Positions 1 through 9,336 are shown, counted from the stretch's first letter. The stretch is DNA of 64,000 nt from Aggregatilinea lenta (GCF_003569045.1 NZ_BFCB01000002.1:1779506-1843505), one strand, 5' to 3'. Notes: generated by a model not told the origin, from the letters alone. Made by a program: numbers and translations.

Positions 1-2922
1 CGGCACGACCATCGCGGCGGTGAAACCCATCGAGCGCATGAACTCGTTTTCGGGCGTCGGATTCTTGAAGGCATCCTCTTCGAGCTGGATGCTGCGCGAG
101 CGAATCGCCTGTTCGGCGTCGGGACTCTCGCTGAGCGGCAGCGACAGGCCGATCATCTGCTCGCCGATCGTACCCTTCGCGGCCAGCATGTGCAGCATTT
201 CCTGTTCGGCGTCGTAGCGGAACAGGCTCATTTCGGGCACGTCGAGCAGATCGACCAGCCCGTCGATCGCGGCCTGCGCGATGTCCGCCGGTTCGAGCGA
301 CTCGGCCAGGTGCTGGCCCAGATCGTACAGGCGAGCACGGCGATCGGCCTCAAGCTCGACCTCGGCGAACAGGCGGGCGTTCGACAGCGCGACCGACAAC
401 TGGCTCGCGACGATACCCAGCGTCTGGACTTCGCTTTCGGTGAAGTACCCGGCGCGGTTCTGCTGCACGTCGAGCACACCGATGAGGTCATTACCCAGGA
501 ATAGTGGCACTGCCACCTCGGAGCGCGTCATCGGCAGCAGCGGGTTCGGCAGGTGGTCGGGATTCTCGCGCACGTCGTTCACGACGACGGCTTCCAGCGA
601 CCGGGCGGCGCGGGCCACGAGGCTTCGCGGCGCGGTGAGCAGAATTTGGTGACCGGCACGCTTCAGCTGCGCGCCCGCCGGGCCAAGTCCCTCGCGAACG
701 ACCAGCGCATTGCGGGCCGCGTCGTAGAGATAGACGTGCACGTGGTAGTACTCGAACGCGGACGCCAGCCGGTTGACCGTCTCGTTCAGCAGCGCGTCCG
801 GGTGCAGCAGCAATGCCAGCTGCTGGCCCAGCTCGAACGCGGCGCGCTGACGGCGGGTCGTGCGCTCGCGCTCGGTCACTTCTCGCGACACACCGAGGAC
901 GCCGATGGTCTGGCCTGTGTTGTCCTTCAAGGGGAGCTTCGTCGTATCGAAGATGTGCATAGAGCCATCGGCAAACGCCACCACGTCGTGCGAGTTGTGG
1001 ATGGTCTCGTTGCTTTCAATCACGGCGCGGTCGTCCGTGCGGAAGCCGGTGATGCCCTGCTCGGGGTCACCCTCGATCAGTTCGACCGGCGTGCCCAGGT
1101 CATAGTCCGTCTTCCCGATCATTTCTTCAGGGCGGCGGTTGCCATAGAACTCGGCGAAAGCCTCGTTGACCAGGACGTAACGGAACCGGCGGTCTTTCGC
1201 GAAGATCCAGTCGGGCGTGGTGTTAATCACCGTGCTCAGCAGGGTTTCACGCTCGATTCGCTCGGCGAGCGCGTTCTGCGTCTCGTCAAACGCGCGGAAC
1301 TGCTCCAGCGCCTGCGCGATACGCTCGGCGACGCCCTGCACCAGCTCCAGGTCATCTCCCTGCCATTCGCGCGGGCCGTTTTCGGCCACGACAATACGCC
1401 CGATCGACTCGCCCCGCAGCAGGATTGGCTGGGCCAACGCGCGGTCTTCTGCGGTGGGCACCAGTGCCGCTCCCTCGGCGACTTCTTGCAGGTTGTACTG
1501 CACCTGGACCTGGCCCTGTTCGCTCAGGCGGCCCAGGTAGCTCTCCCAGTTTTCCCGCGTCAGGCGGCGGTTGATCGCGTCGGCGCGGGCTACCGCGTCC
1601 TGCGCGGTTTCGTAGGCCTGGGCGCTTCGCAGCGACGCCGTCAACTGGCTGGCCATCGCCTCGAACACCGGCAGGTTTTCGTTGTTGAAAGTCCCCGCCA
1701 CGGATGCCTGCATGTCGAGCACACCCAGCACCGCACCACCGATCATCAGCGGCACGGCCAGCTCGGAGTGCGTATCGGGCAGCATGGGGTTGGGCAGGTG
1801 GATGTCGCTGGTCGCCGTGTCGGTCACCAGCACGGGGGCCTGGGTGCGGACGGCACGCGCCACAATGGAGCGGGCGTTCAGGTCCAGGCGGTGACGGCGG
1901 GAGAGCAGCTGCTGCCCCACCTCGCCCGTACCGGCGCGCAGGACCGCGTAGCGCGCGGCGTCGTCGACCAGATACACCTGTGCATAGTACAGGTGGAACT
2001 GCTCGCGGACATAGTCCGTGACGGTCACTAGCAGGTCGTCTTCACGCAGCGTCTGCGTCGCCAACTGGCCGACCTGCAGCGTACGGAAGAGGTCCTGCGT
2101 ACGTTCCGCCACCTGCGATTCCAGCGAACCGACCATCGACTGAAGCTGTGCGGCCATGTAATTGAACGTCGTCGCCAGCTCGCTGAACTCGCTGCGGCCC
2201 ACGACTTTCGCGCGCTGCGTCAGGTCACCGGCGCGGATGGCCTGCACAGCGCCGAGCAGCTCGGTCACCGGGCGGGTCACGCTGCGAATGATCGCGTATG
2301 AGGCGGGGAGACCGAACAGCAGCGACAGCGCCGCGATGACCGCCCAGAAGGTCTGGGTGACGCGCTGCGTGTCGAGCGTCTGATCGATCACCTGTTCGAC
2401 GTCGCCACTGATGACGACTTCGAGCTGTTCCAGGCGCTCGTCGAATTGGCGCTGGATCGAGGCCAGGTCCGTGTGGCGCGAGATCTGCGCGCGTGCCCAC
2501 TGGCCCTGTGCCACCTGGCCGGTCAGCGTGTCCACGATCGCGCTCAGGTCCGCGCCCAGCGCTTCCAGCTCGCTCACGATCCGCTCGCTTTCGGCGCGGT
2601 TACTTTCCTGGTCAGCCAGGGGCGACGCCTGGAGATCTGCGAGCAGCGTTTCAAACTGGCTCATTTCTTGAGACAGGCGCTGATCGATCAGGCTGGTTTG
2701 GCGTGTGAGCAGCATGTTGTCGATGGTCGCCACGACGGTCAACCAGCCCACCTGAACGTCGGATACGGCCCGCAGGTGATCGATACCGCTTTGCGACACG
2801 TCGACGGTGGTGCTCACCGAACGCGTGTAGACCAGACCGGTACCACCACCCACCAGCACCAGGATGATCAAGAATACGAAGCCAAGCGTGATACGCTGTC
2901 GAATGGATAAATGCAATCCCAT
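1..2922 (-). CDS. Membrane sensor protein with HAMP, GAF, PAS, GAF, GAF domains (C-terminus outside window)
   Basis: The frame opens at 2922 (MGLHLSIRQRITLGF) and stays open to base 1, giving 974 codons without a stop, so the gene is cut by the window edge. In order I see an N-terminal membrane segment (about residues 12-32), a roughly 170-residue extracytoplasmic region, a second membrane segment near 195-215 and a HAMP linker (ITRPVTELLGAVQAIRAGD-like). A GAF domain follows (about 310-440), then a PAS domain (about 570-680, with FAEFYGNRRPEEMIG), a second GAF (about 700-845, LIGVLDVQQNRAGYF) and the start of a third (from about 865). This is a multi-input signal transducer. The output module (histidine kinase, cyclase or other) would lie left of base 1 and cannot be named. 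It lies 37 bp downstream of a sugar-binding lipoprotein gene on the same strand, so co-transcription and a role in sensing are plausible. Confidence 0.85.
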   Translation of the reverse strand, partial: MGLHLSIRQRITLGFVFLIILVLVGGGTGLVYTRSVSTTVDVSQSGIDHLRAVSDVQVGWLTVVATIDNMLLTRQTSLIDQRLSQEMSQFETLLADLQASPLADQESNRAESERIVSELEALGADLSAIVDTLTGQVAQGQWARAQISRHTDLASIQRQFDERLEQLEVVISGDVEQVIDQTLDTQRVTQTFWAVIAALSLLFGLPASYAIIRSVTRPVTELLGAVQAIRAGDLTQRAKVVGRSEFSELATTFNYMAAQLQSMVGSLESQVAERTQDLFRTLQVGQLATQTLREDDLLVTVTDYVREQFHLYYAQVYLVDDAARYAVLRAGTGEVGQQLLSRRHRLDLNARSIVARAVRTQAPVLVTDTATSDIHLPNPMLPDTHSELAVPLMIGGAVLGVLDMQASVAGTFNNENLPVFEAMASQLTASLRSAQAYETAQDAVARADAINRRLTRENWESYLGRLSEQGQVQVQYNLQEVAEGAALVPTAEDRALAQPILLRGESIGRIVVAENGPREWQGDDLELVQGVAERIAQALEQFRAFDETQNALAERIERETLLSTVINTTPDWIFAKDRRFRYVLVNEAFAEFYGNRRPEEMIGKTDYDLGTPVELIEGDPEQGITGFRTDDRAVIESNETIHNSHDVVAFADGSMHIFDTTKLPLKDNTGQTIGVLGVSREVTERERTTRRQRAAFELGQQLALLLHPDALLNETVNRLASAFEYYHVHVYLYDAARNALVVREGLGPAGAQLKRAGHQILLTAPRSLVARAARSLEAVVVNDVRENPDHLPNPLLPMTRSEVAVPLFLGNDLIGVLDVQQNRAGYFTESEVQTLGIVASQLSVALSNARLFAEVELEADRRARLYDLGQHLAESLEPADIAQAAIDGLVDLLDVPEMSLFRYDAEQEMLHMLAAKGTIGEQMIGLSLPLSESPDAEQAIRSRSIQLEEDAFKNPTPENEFMRSMGFTAAMVVP

Positions 2923-2959
2923 CGCCGCCCTCCAACAGACCGCGAACGAGCAGAGTTGA

Positions 2960-3904
2960 CTACTGTGTGATGACTGAGAGATCGACCGGAATGGTGTCGG
3001 AAACGTCTTCGCCGTTCAGGTAGCTCACGGCGGACTCGACGCCGATGCGGCCCATTTCGGCGGGCTGCTGCGCGATGGTCGCCGACAGCTCACTGGCCTC
3101 GATCGCGTCGATTGCGGCGTCGATGGCATCAAAGCCCACAAAGACGATGTCGCCCGCGCGGCCCGCTTCTTTGGCGGCGTCCAGCGCACCGAGGATCATG
3201 TCGTCATTGTGCGCGAAGACCGCGTCGATTTCCGGGTTGTCCGCCAAGATCTGGGCGAAGACGGCTTGGCCCTCTTCGCGGTTGAACTCAGCCGGTTCCT
3301 GCGCGATGATCTCGATGTCCGGGTAATTGGCCATCGCCTCGTTGAAGCCCTGACCGCGACCTTGCGCCGCCGAAGTCGAGAGGATGCCCTGCAGCTCGAC
3401 GACCTTGCCCGCCTTGCCGATCGCTTCGGCCAGGTACTCGCCCGCCATGCGCCCACCCGCCACGTTGTCCGAGGCGATGTGCGACACCACGACGCCGCCC
3501 GATGCGCTGCGGTCGATGGTAAACACGGGGATGTCCGCTTCGTTGGCCGCTTCAATGACGCTGACGATGGCGTCACTGTCGGTCGGGTTGATCAGCAGCG
3601 CGTCCACGCCGTCGTCGATCCAGCCCTGGATCGTCTCGGCCTGGGCCTCAGGGTCGTTGTCAGCACTTTCCGCCAGCAGCGTCACACCCATCAGGTCGGC
3701 GGTGCTCTGTGCGCTTTCACGCAGAGTCGTGAAGAACGTGTTGTACTCTGCCAGCGACAGGCCCAGCGTCACTTCAGGCGCTTCGGGCGTCGGGGTCGCT
3801 TTGGGTTCCTCTTCGTCGTCCCCACACGCCGCCAGGGCGAGCACGGTTACCAGGGCCAGGACCAGCAGAACGGAAATCGGACGGAATTTTTTGTGAGAAG
3901 CCAT
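2960..3904 (-). CDS. Sugar ABC-type substrate-binding lipoprotein (ribose/LacI-like fold)
   Basis: The 314-residue protein has a lipoprotein signal peptide ending in LALAACGDDEEE (lipidation Cys at about residue 27), then an acidic, Thr/Pro-rich linker. The rest is a periplasmic-binding-protein type I domain: DALLINPTDSDAIVSVIEAA, DRSASGGVVVSHIASDN, VFAHNDDMILGALDAAKEAG and VGFDAIDAAIDAI are typical of the RbsB/sugar-binding family. It should bind a monosaccharide or similar solute at the cell surface. No permease or ATPase gene is adjacent. Instead it is flanked on both sides by membrane GAF sensors on the same strand (gaps of 61 and 37 bp). That context suggests a sensory solute-binding protein rather than a transport component. 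A GGAG lies about 10 nt before the ATG. Confidence 0.9.
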   Translation of the reverse strand: MASHKKFRPISVLLVLALVTVLALAACGDDEEEPKATPTPEAPEVTLGLSLAEYNTFFTTLRESAQSTADLMGVTLLAESADNDPEAQAETIQGWIDDGVDALLINPTDSDAIVSVIEAANEADIPVFTIDRSASGGVVVSHIASDNVAGGRMAGEYLAEAIGKAGKVVELQGILSTSAAQGRGQGFNEAMANYPDIEIIAQEPAEFNREEGQAVFAQILADNPEIDAVFAHNDDMILGALDAAKEAGRAGDIVFVGFDAIDAAIDAIEASELSATIAQQPAEMGRIGVESAVSYLNGEDVSDTIPVDLSVITQ

Positions 3905-3965
3905 GTTTAAAACGCTCCAATCCTAAGCACGAACGCATTGTTTAACGGATCGATCAGCGGAAATC

Positions 3966-5432
3966 CTAGCCCGGCACGCCCGGCTCAGGCTCCGGCGTCA
4001 GCTGCAGCTGAATTGTGGTATGCGGCACGCGCAGCGCCTTACCCAGCTCACGCGCGGCGACTTCCAGTACTTCGTCCATGCTCAGCGCCCCCTGGATCTG
4101 GTCGCTGATGACGCCCAACGCATGTTCGTGACGTCCGGTGCGCTCCACTTCGGTGAACAGCCGCGCGTTGCTCAGCGCGATTGCGATCTGCTGCGCCAGT
4201 GTGGTCAGTAGGGATTCCGTCGTCGTCGGATCAAAGTACCCGGCCTGATCGCTCTGGAGGTCCAGCACACCCAGCAGCTCGCCGCGCGCCACCAGCGCCA
4301 TAGCCGCTTCGGAGCGTGTTTCGGGCAGCAGCGGGTTCGGCAGGAAGTCCGGCGTCGAACGCACGTCGTTCTGAAGCATGATCTGCCGGGTTCGGGCCGC
4401 ACGCGCCACGATACTTTGTGCAGCCTTGAGCGGGATACGGTGGCCGCGCCGCACCATCTGCTGGCCGACTTCACCCGCGCCCGCCGCCAGGACCAGATTG
4501 TCGCCGTCCAGTAGGTAAATATGCGCGTGGTAAAGGCGGAAATTTTCCTTCGTCAGGTCAGACACGGCCTGCAGCAGGTCGGACATATTCAGCAGTGTGG
4601 AGATCTGCAGCGCCACATCGTTCACCGTGCGCAGCGCGACGGTACGTTCGTCCAGGCGTGATTCCAGCGTACGGCTGGCGGTTTCGGTTTCTTCGCGATA
4701 GCGCTTCAGGTCGTCGGCCATCTGGTTGAAGCGCACGCCGAGGTCGCGCAGCTCCAGGCCGCCTTCCGGCTCAATACGATAGTCGAAGTCACCGCGACTG
4801 AAGATACGCGCGCCCACGTCGAGGCGGTGGATCGGGATCGTCACGGCGGATTGCAGGAAGAAGAAGGTCAGCAAGGCCACGACCGCCGCCGCGATACCGG
4901 CAATCAACAGGCTGGACACGATACTCTGGCGCTGCTGCTGGTCAATGGAGGCCGCCGACACGCCGACGATCACGTTGTACTTGCCGGGCAGCGGCTCCAG
5001 CGGGCTGTCGAACTGCCGCGCGGTCAGATAGACCGAATCGAAGCCGCGAATGTCGGTGCGGACGGTGCCGCTCAGGTTGAGGTCCACCAGCTCGCCGTTC
5101 GTCTGGGCGATCGACTCGCGCTGCGAGTGTGCGTACACATAGCCCGTCGGCGACGTGACGGCGACGAATTCGAGATCGTCGTTGCTCTCGACCAGCATCC
5201 GCAAGCGGGGCAGCAGGTCGGGGATCGCGTTAAAGCTAAAAAGATGCGTGTCGGCCAGTTGAATGGCGAGATTAACGGTACTGATGATGGTCTCGCTGCG
5301 GTCTTGCTCAGCCTCGACCAACGATCTGCGCTCTTGGACCACACGCGCCGTCGTCAGGCTGGCGGTCACCAGCAGCACGGAGAAGAGCGTAATAAGAAGA
5401 AACTGGGTACGAATGCTTAGTCTACGTAACAT
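3966..5432 (-). CDS. Membrane HAMP-GAF sensor protein without output domain
   Basis: The start was set at MLRRLSIRTQ (5432) because a GGTGGAG lies about 12 nt upstream; an in-frame extension to 5501 has no support. The product is 488 residues. It has a membrane segment at about 10-30, an extracytoplasmic sensor region to about 170, and a second membrane segment at 171-193. HAMP follows (193-245, with FNQMADDLKRYREETE), then a coiled coil, and GAF at about 282-425 (ELLGVLDLQSDQAGYF). After the GAF, residues 433-475 resemble the first helices of another GAF-linked module (ALGVISDQIQGALSMDEVLE), and the protein ends at PEPEPGVPG. There is no histidine kinase, GGDEF or methyl-accepting domain. 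It probably acts through a partner, for example the larger sensor at 1-2922. It looks like the lead gene of a three-gene minus-strand unit. Confidence 0.85.
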   Translation of the reverse strand: MLRRLSIRTQFLLITLFSVLLVTASLTTARVVQERRSLVEAEQDRSETIISTVNLAIQLADTHLFSFNAIPDLLPRLRMLVESNDDLEFVAVTSPTGYVYAHSQRESIAQTNGELVDLNLSGTVRTDIRGFDSVYLTARQFDSPLEPLPGKYNVIVGVSAASIDQQQRQSIVSSLLIAGIAAAVVALLTFFFLQSAVTIPIHRLDVGARIFSRGDFDYRIEPEGGLELRDLGVRFNQMADDLKRYREETETASRTLESRLDERTVALRTVNDVALQISTLLNMSDLLQAVSDLTKENFRLYHAHIYLLDGDNLVLAAGAGEVGQQMVRRGHRIPLKAAQSIVARAARTRQIMLQNDVRSTPDFLPNPLLPETRSEAAMALVARGELLGVLDLQSDQAGYFDPTTTESLLTTLAQQIAIALSNARLFTEVERTGRHEHALGVISDQIQGALSMDEVLEVAARELGKALRVPHTTIQLQLTPEPEPGVPG

Positions 5433-5833
5433 AGTCGATCCATTGTCTCCACCTGGCCGGTCGAGTCCATCGCGCAGTGCGTTGCAGGCGCGGCATAACA
5501 AACCGCCGGGTGAGAATTAAGGATCACCCTGAGCCGTTTAACAAGGGAAAAGGTGATGGGGAGGCTGCTGCCTGCGAGGACCCCGCCTGGTTTTTTTCCC
5601 TCGCGATGAGTGTTATTAGCGCGCCTATGTGAGCACATCATCACTATCGCACAGCGTAAAGTTAAAGTCAAGCAAGGATTGAGGATAACTAGATTTCTTC
5701 ACAAATTTTTGGGATCGGACGATCGTCGCAGGCGACCCTGATGTGGTCCTTTTAAACAAATTTCGTTTACCTTATCGGGAGGATTGATATAATGAAGTCA
5801 GCTTCGCAATCCATCATTCCCTGAGTAGACAGC
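5433..5833. other. Divergent intergenic region between the sensor and glutamine synthetase genes
   Basis: This 401-bp stretch is noticeably more AT-rich than the genes around it and contains no convincing open frame. It must hold the promoters for the minus-strand sensor unit and the plus-strand glutamine synthetase. The clearest signal is the sigma70-like promoter at 5766-5793, listed separately. The poly-T run near 5590 and the AT-rich tract 5660-5760 show no motif I can assign. Confidence 0.6.
5766..5793 (+). promoter_or_regulatory. Sigma70-type promoter of glutamine synthetase gene
   Basis: A -35-like TTTACC (5766-5771) and a perfect TATAAT (5788-5793) are separated by 16 nt, about 40 bp before the ATG at 5834. 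Transcription should start near 5800. Confidence 0.6.
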
Positions 5834-7192
5834 ATGCCGGATACTTCATCTCAACAGGCGCACCACGCCGACGATGTGTTTAAGCGGATTTCGAATCAGA
5901 ACATTCGCTCCATTGATCTTCAATTCACTGACGTTGCGGGCATGGTCAAAACCGTAACGATCGACGCCGATCACCTCGCCGATGCGCTCACCGAGGGCGT
6001 CTGGTTCGACGGGTCAGCGGTCGAGGGCTTCGCGCGCATCGCGGAGTCGGACATGTATCTCATGCCCGATCTCTCGACTTTCGCCGTGATCCCGTGGGAG
6101 GGCCACCACCCGGAGATCGGGCGGACAGCGCGCATTCTGTGCGACGTGTACACGCCCAACGGCCAGCCCTTCGCGGGCGATCCGCGTGGCGCGCTGCGGC
6201 GCGCCATGGAACAGGCCGCAGAAATGGGGCTGAGCTACGTCGTCGCGCCCGAATTGGAGTTTTACCTGTTCTCCGCCCCGCCCGAACAGGGCGAACTGGA
6301 GCAGGACGATCACGCCAGCTACTTCGACGCCTCCGACGGCGTGGCGCGGGTGATCCGCAAGCGTATCACCGATGCGCTGCGCGAAATGGGTATCGTGGTC
6401 GAGTCAAGCCACCACGAGGTCGGTAGCGGCCAGCACGAGCTGGACTTCGCGCCGATGGACGCGCTGCGCATGGCGGACGCGATCCTCACCGCGCGCATGG
6501 CGGTACGGACCATCGCCCGGCAGGAAGGGCGCTTCGCCACCTTCATGCCCAAGCCCCTTTCCGACGCGCCGGGCAGCGGGATGCACGTCCACCAGTGGAT
6601 GCGCGATCTGGAATCGGACGAGAACCGGTTCGCCGACGCGCGCGAGGACTATGGCCTGTCGCGCGACGGGCAGGCGTTCCTCGCCGGGCAGCTTACGCAT
6701 GCTCGCGAAATCTGTGCTGTGCTGACGCCGCTGGTCAACAGCTACCGCCGCCTGATGTCCGGCCTGGAAGCGCCGATTTACGTCACCTGGGCGCAGCTCA
6801 ACCGGGGCGCGCTGCTGCGCGTGCCGCGCCTGTCCGACGACAACCGGCTGGGCACGCGTATCGAGAGCCGCTGCCCCGATCCCAGCTGCAATCCTTACCT
6901 GGCCTTCACCGTGCTGCTGCACGCCGGGCTGCGCGGCATCCGCGATACGCTGGCGCTGCCGCCCGCCGCCGAAGAGGAACTGTACGAAGTCTCGAACCGC
7001 CGCCGCCACCTGACCACGCTGCCGACCTCGCTGCAAGAAGCGCTCGACGAGTTCGAGGGCAGCGACGTCGCGCGCGAAGCGCTGGGGCTGCACCTGTTCG
7101 AGCGTTTTCTGGAAGCCAAGCGCCTGGAATGGCGGGATTATTTGCTCGTCGTCAGCCCGTGGGAACTTGAACGCTATTTGACGATTTATTAG
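5834..7192 (+). CDS. Type I glutamine synthetase (GlnA family)
   Basis: The 452-residue protein has the length and motif order of bacterial GSI. It has the N-terminal beta-grasp block VWFDGSAVEGFARIAESDM, the metal/glutamate site VAPELEFYLF, SSHHEVGSGQHELDF, the ATP-site block FMPKPLSDAPGSGMHVH, SYRRLMSGLEAP and the C-terminal RIESRCPDPSCNPYLAF. It would condense glutamate and ammonia using ATP in the cytoplasm. The adenylylation-loop region (NLYDLPPE-type Tyr motif) is not recognisable. This could be the main GlnA or one of the GS-like paralogues that act on other amines; the sequence alone does not decide. A PucR-type regulator follows 245 bp downstream on the same strand, suggesting a link to nitrogen release from purines. 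Confidence 0.92.
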   Translation: MPDTSSQQAHHADDVFKRISNQNIRSIDLQFTDVAGMVKTVTIDADHLADALTEGVWFDGSAVEGFARIAESDMYLMPDLSTFAVIPWEGHHPEIGRTARILCDVYTPNGQPFAGDPRGALRRAMEQAAEMGLSYVVAPELEFYLFSAPPEQGELEQDDHASYFDASDGVARVIRKRITDALREMGIVVESSHHEVGSGQHELDFAPMDALRMADAILTARMAVRTIARQEGRFATFMPKPLSDAPGSGMHVHQWMRDLESDENRFADAREDYGLSRDGQAFLAGQLTHAREICAVLTPLVNSYRRLMSGLEAPIYVTWAQLNRGALLRVPRLSDDNRLGTRIESRCPDPSCNPYLAFTVLLHAGLRGIRDTLALPPAAEEELYEVSNRRRHLTTLPTSLQEALDEFEGSDVAREALGLHLFERFLEAKRLEWRDYLLVVSPWELERYLTIY

Positions 7193-7437
7193 CCTATAAG
7201 AAGACGTTTAGAACGAACAGCCTGCTCTTCAGGCGACCGCCGCTGCGCGTGTCTCGCCGACTCTCCAGGCAAATGGGGACCCGAGATTGAGAGCTTCTAA
7301 ACACATTCTTCGGCCACTATCCGGCACCGGCCCCACAGCCCGCCCATCCTCTGCTGCTGTCCTGAAGCAGGGCATCGCCCCCTGCGCCACCGACGATCAC
7401 CGCACTCCATGCGCGCAAGTCATAATCGAGGTCTTCG

Positions 7438-9051
7438 GTGCCAGGCCACTCTAGCATTACCGTCACCGATCTTCTGCGCCTGGCGCTGCCGGTCGGCACA
7501 ACCATCGTCGCCGGTCACCGGGGCATGCATCGCCCCGTGGAGTGGGTCAGCGTGCTCAACACACGCCCGCCCGCCTTCCCCGATCTCGTCGGCGGCGAGA
7601 TCGCGCTGCTGTCCCTGGACGCCATGCACCTGTTGAGCGACAAGCTCACCCTGCCCACGCTGATACGCGACTTGTCGGAGATGGACGTATCCGGGATCGG
7701 CGTTGTGGGCGAGATCGGCGCACAGGCGCAGGCAATGGCCGAAGAAGCCGGAATTCCCCTGCTGCGCCTGCCCGAAACGACCATGCTGCGCAACGTCGAG
7801 CGCCAGATCGCCCAGACGCTGATGGGCAGCCCGGCCTCACCGGAAGAACGCGGGCAGGAAGTCCGCGAGCAGCTCTTGCAGCTTTCGACCGAAAATCGCG
7901 GACTGGCCGCGCTGACCTCGGCGCTGGCGGACGTGGTCGGCAAGACGGTCGTCGTGCAGGATAAGCGCCTGCACCCGCTCTCGGTCGCCGGGCCGCTGGC
8001 GCATACGCCCTCGTGGACCGCCATCGAAGACGCGCTCTACGACGCCAACCCGCTGCCCGCCCTGTTCCGTGACCGCATGGAGGTGGCCCAGGCCAGCCCG
8101 GACCCGGTCGCGATTCCACTGCCCGTGCCCGGCCTGCGGCGGCTGGTCGCGCCGATCGTCGCGGGCAAAATGGGGCGCGGCTTCCTGTCGCTGCTGTTCG
8201 ACGAAAGCCAGAATTACGACGCGCTCGACGTGACACTGGCTCGCCACGGCGCGGCGGTCTGCGCGCTGGAGATGGCGAAGGAAAAAGCCATTCGCGAGGC
8301 GCAAAAGCGCGTGCAGGGCAACGTGCTGGAGCAGTTCCTGGGCGGCATTATCAGCGAAAACGAGGCGCTGCTGCGCCTGACCCGCCTGGGCTACCAGCCG
8401 GAACAGGAATACACCACGCTCTACATCGGCGGCCTGCGCGAGAATATCCCCTCCGCGCGGCAGATCGAGGCGCTATGCAACGAGCAGGCCAGCGCGCTCG
8501 GCTTCGGGGCGCTGGTACAGCCCTATGGCAGCGAGGTGATCGTCTTCGTCGAGGGGGAGGAAAGCGTCGCGCGCGACCTGGCGCTGGCCGTGCAGGGCCG
8601 CGTCTCCGAGCGCTACCACGCCGAGATCGCGGTCGGCATGGGCCAGCCGTCCAGCGAGCTGCGCGCCTGGCGCGAGAGCTTCCAGCAGGCCGTCGCCGCC
8701 TATCGCACCGCGCAGCAGTGGCGGCTGACCGCGCCATTGGCCTTCTGGGAAATGGGCGTCTACCGGCTGCTGTCGCTGCTGGCCGGGTCGCCGGAACTGC
8801 GGAAATTCTATTATGAAACGCTCGGCGAGCTGGCCGAGAACACCGCGCACAACCAGGAATTTATCACCACACTCGAAGCCTTCTTCGAAGAACACGGCAA
8901 CCTGACGCGCACCGCCAAGCGTCTGCACGTGCACCGCAACACGCTACTCTACCGCATGGACCGCATCAAGGAGATCAGCGGGCTTGATCTCGACAACCCC
9001 GAAACACGACTGGCCGTGCACCTCGCCCTGCGCATCCGCCGAATATTGTAG
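7438..9051 (+). CDS. PucR-family transcriptional regulator
   Basis: The 537-residue protein probably starts at a GTG (7438) preceded by GAGG. The N-terminal roughly 125 residues match the PucR domain (TVTDLLRLALPVG, HRGMHRPVEWVSVLNTRPP, FPDLVGGEIALLS). The middle is a GGDEF-like/CdaR-type region (PEQEYTTLYIGGLRENIP, VAVGMGQ-like). The C-terminus is the HTH_30 domain: LEAFFEEHGNLTRTAKRLHV, then HRNTLLYRMDRIKEISGLDL. PucR proteins control purine catabolism and related nitrogen metabolism; the effector here is unknown. A close architectural paralogue lies at 18280-19944. Being 245 bp downstream of glutamine synthetase, it could regulate that gene or be co-expressed with it. Confidence 0.92.
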   Translation: MPGHSSITVTDLLRLALPVGTTIVAGHRGMHRPVEWVSVLNTRPPAFPDLVGGEIALLSLDAMHLLSDKLTLPTLIRDLSEMDVSGIGVVGEIGAQAQAMAEEAGIPLLRLPETTMLRNVERQIAQTLMGSPASPEERGQEVREQLLQLSTENRGLAALTSALADVVGKTVVVQDKRLHPLSVAGPLAHTPSWTAIEDALYDANPLPALFRDRMEVAQASPDPVAIPLPVPGLRRLVAPIVAGKMGRGFLSLLFDESQNYDALDVTLARHGAAVCALEMAKEKAIREAQKRVQGNVLEQFLGGIISENEALLRLTRLGYQPEQEYTTLYIGGLRENIPSARQIEALCNEQASALGFGALVQPYGSEVIVFVEGEESVARDLALAVQGRVSERYHAEIAVGMGQPSSELRAWRESFQQAVAAYRTAQQWRLTAPLAFWEMGVYRLLSLLAGSPELRKFYYETLGELAENTAHNQEFITTLEAFFEEHGNLTRTAKRLHVHRNTLLYRMDRIKEISGLDLDNPETRLAVHLALRIRRIL

Positions 9052-9078
9052 CGGCAGCGGTTAGCGTCATACGGCAAG

Positions 9079-9261
9079 GTGACGGGCATCCATCCGGCGC
9101 CGGTGCTGATCGCGCGCATCGCCGGCGCGCGGGCAGGCGGTGTGATCGGCGTGCTTGTAGCCGTCCCCTTGATGATCGTCGTCATCGTGCTGCTTGAGGA
9201 ATTTCAGGGTAGGTTCGTCGGGACTGGCGACAAGGCCAGCGCGGAAGCGAGCAGCCGGTAA
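9079..9261 (+). pseudogene. Remnant resembling the C-terminus of an AI-2E family transporter
   Basis: In this frame about 40 residues (HPAPVLIARIAGARAGG, then VIGVLVAVPLMIVVIVLLEE) look like the last transmembrane segment of AI-2E/PerM permeases, which ends in a G-G-I-x-G-x-x-x-A-V-P-L block. The family is normally over 300 residues and nothing else of it is present. The frame has no ribosome-binding site. I read it as a decayed fragment left by a deletion. A chance hydrophobic frame is the alternative. Confidence 0.4.
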
Positions 9262-9307
9262 CCGCTACGCCAAAAAGAGTGGGCAGAAAAGAACCTCGCC
9301 AACAAAA

Positions 9308-9336
9308 ACGTGCCCCGATCGACGATCGGGGCACGT
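9308..9336 (-). terminator. Intrinsic terminator of the histidine kinase gene
   Basis: A perfect 13-bp stem (ACGTGCCCCGATC with its complement) closes a 3-nt loop. On the minus strand it is followed by a run of five T. It lies about 55 bp beyond the stop codon of the minus-strand kinase gene that ends at 9390. The rest of the 9052-9389 gap holds only the AI-2E-like remnant. Confidence 0.85.

Noticed and set aside
553-2031. Long open frame of 492 codons on the plus strand
   Set aside because: It is the complement of the minus-strand GAF/PAS sensor gene. Its translation is Arg/His/Gln-rich with no domain, while the opposite strand shows clear GAF and PAS motifs.
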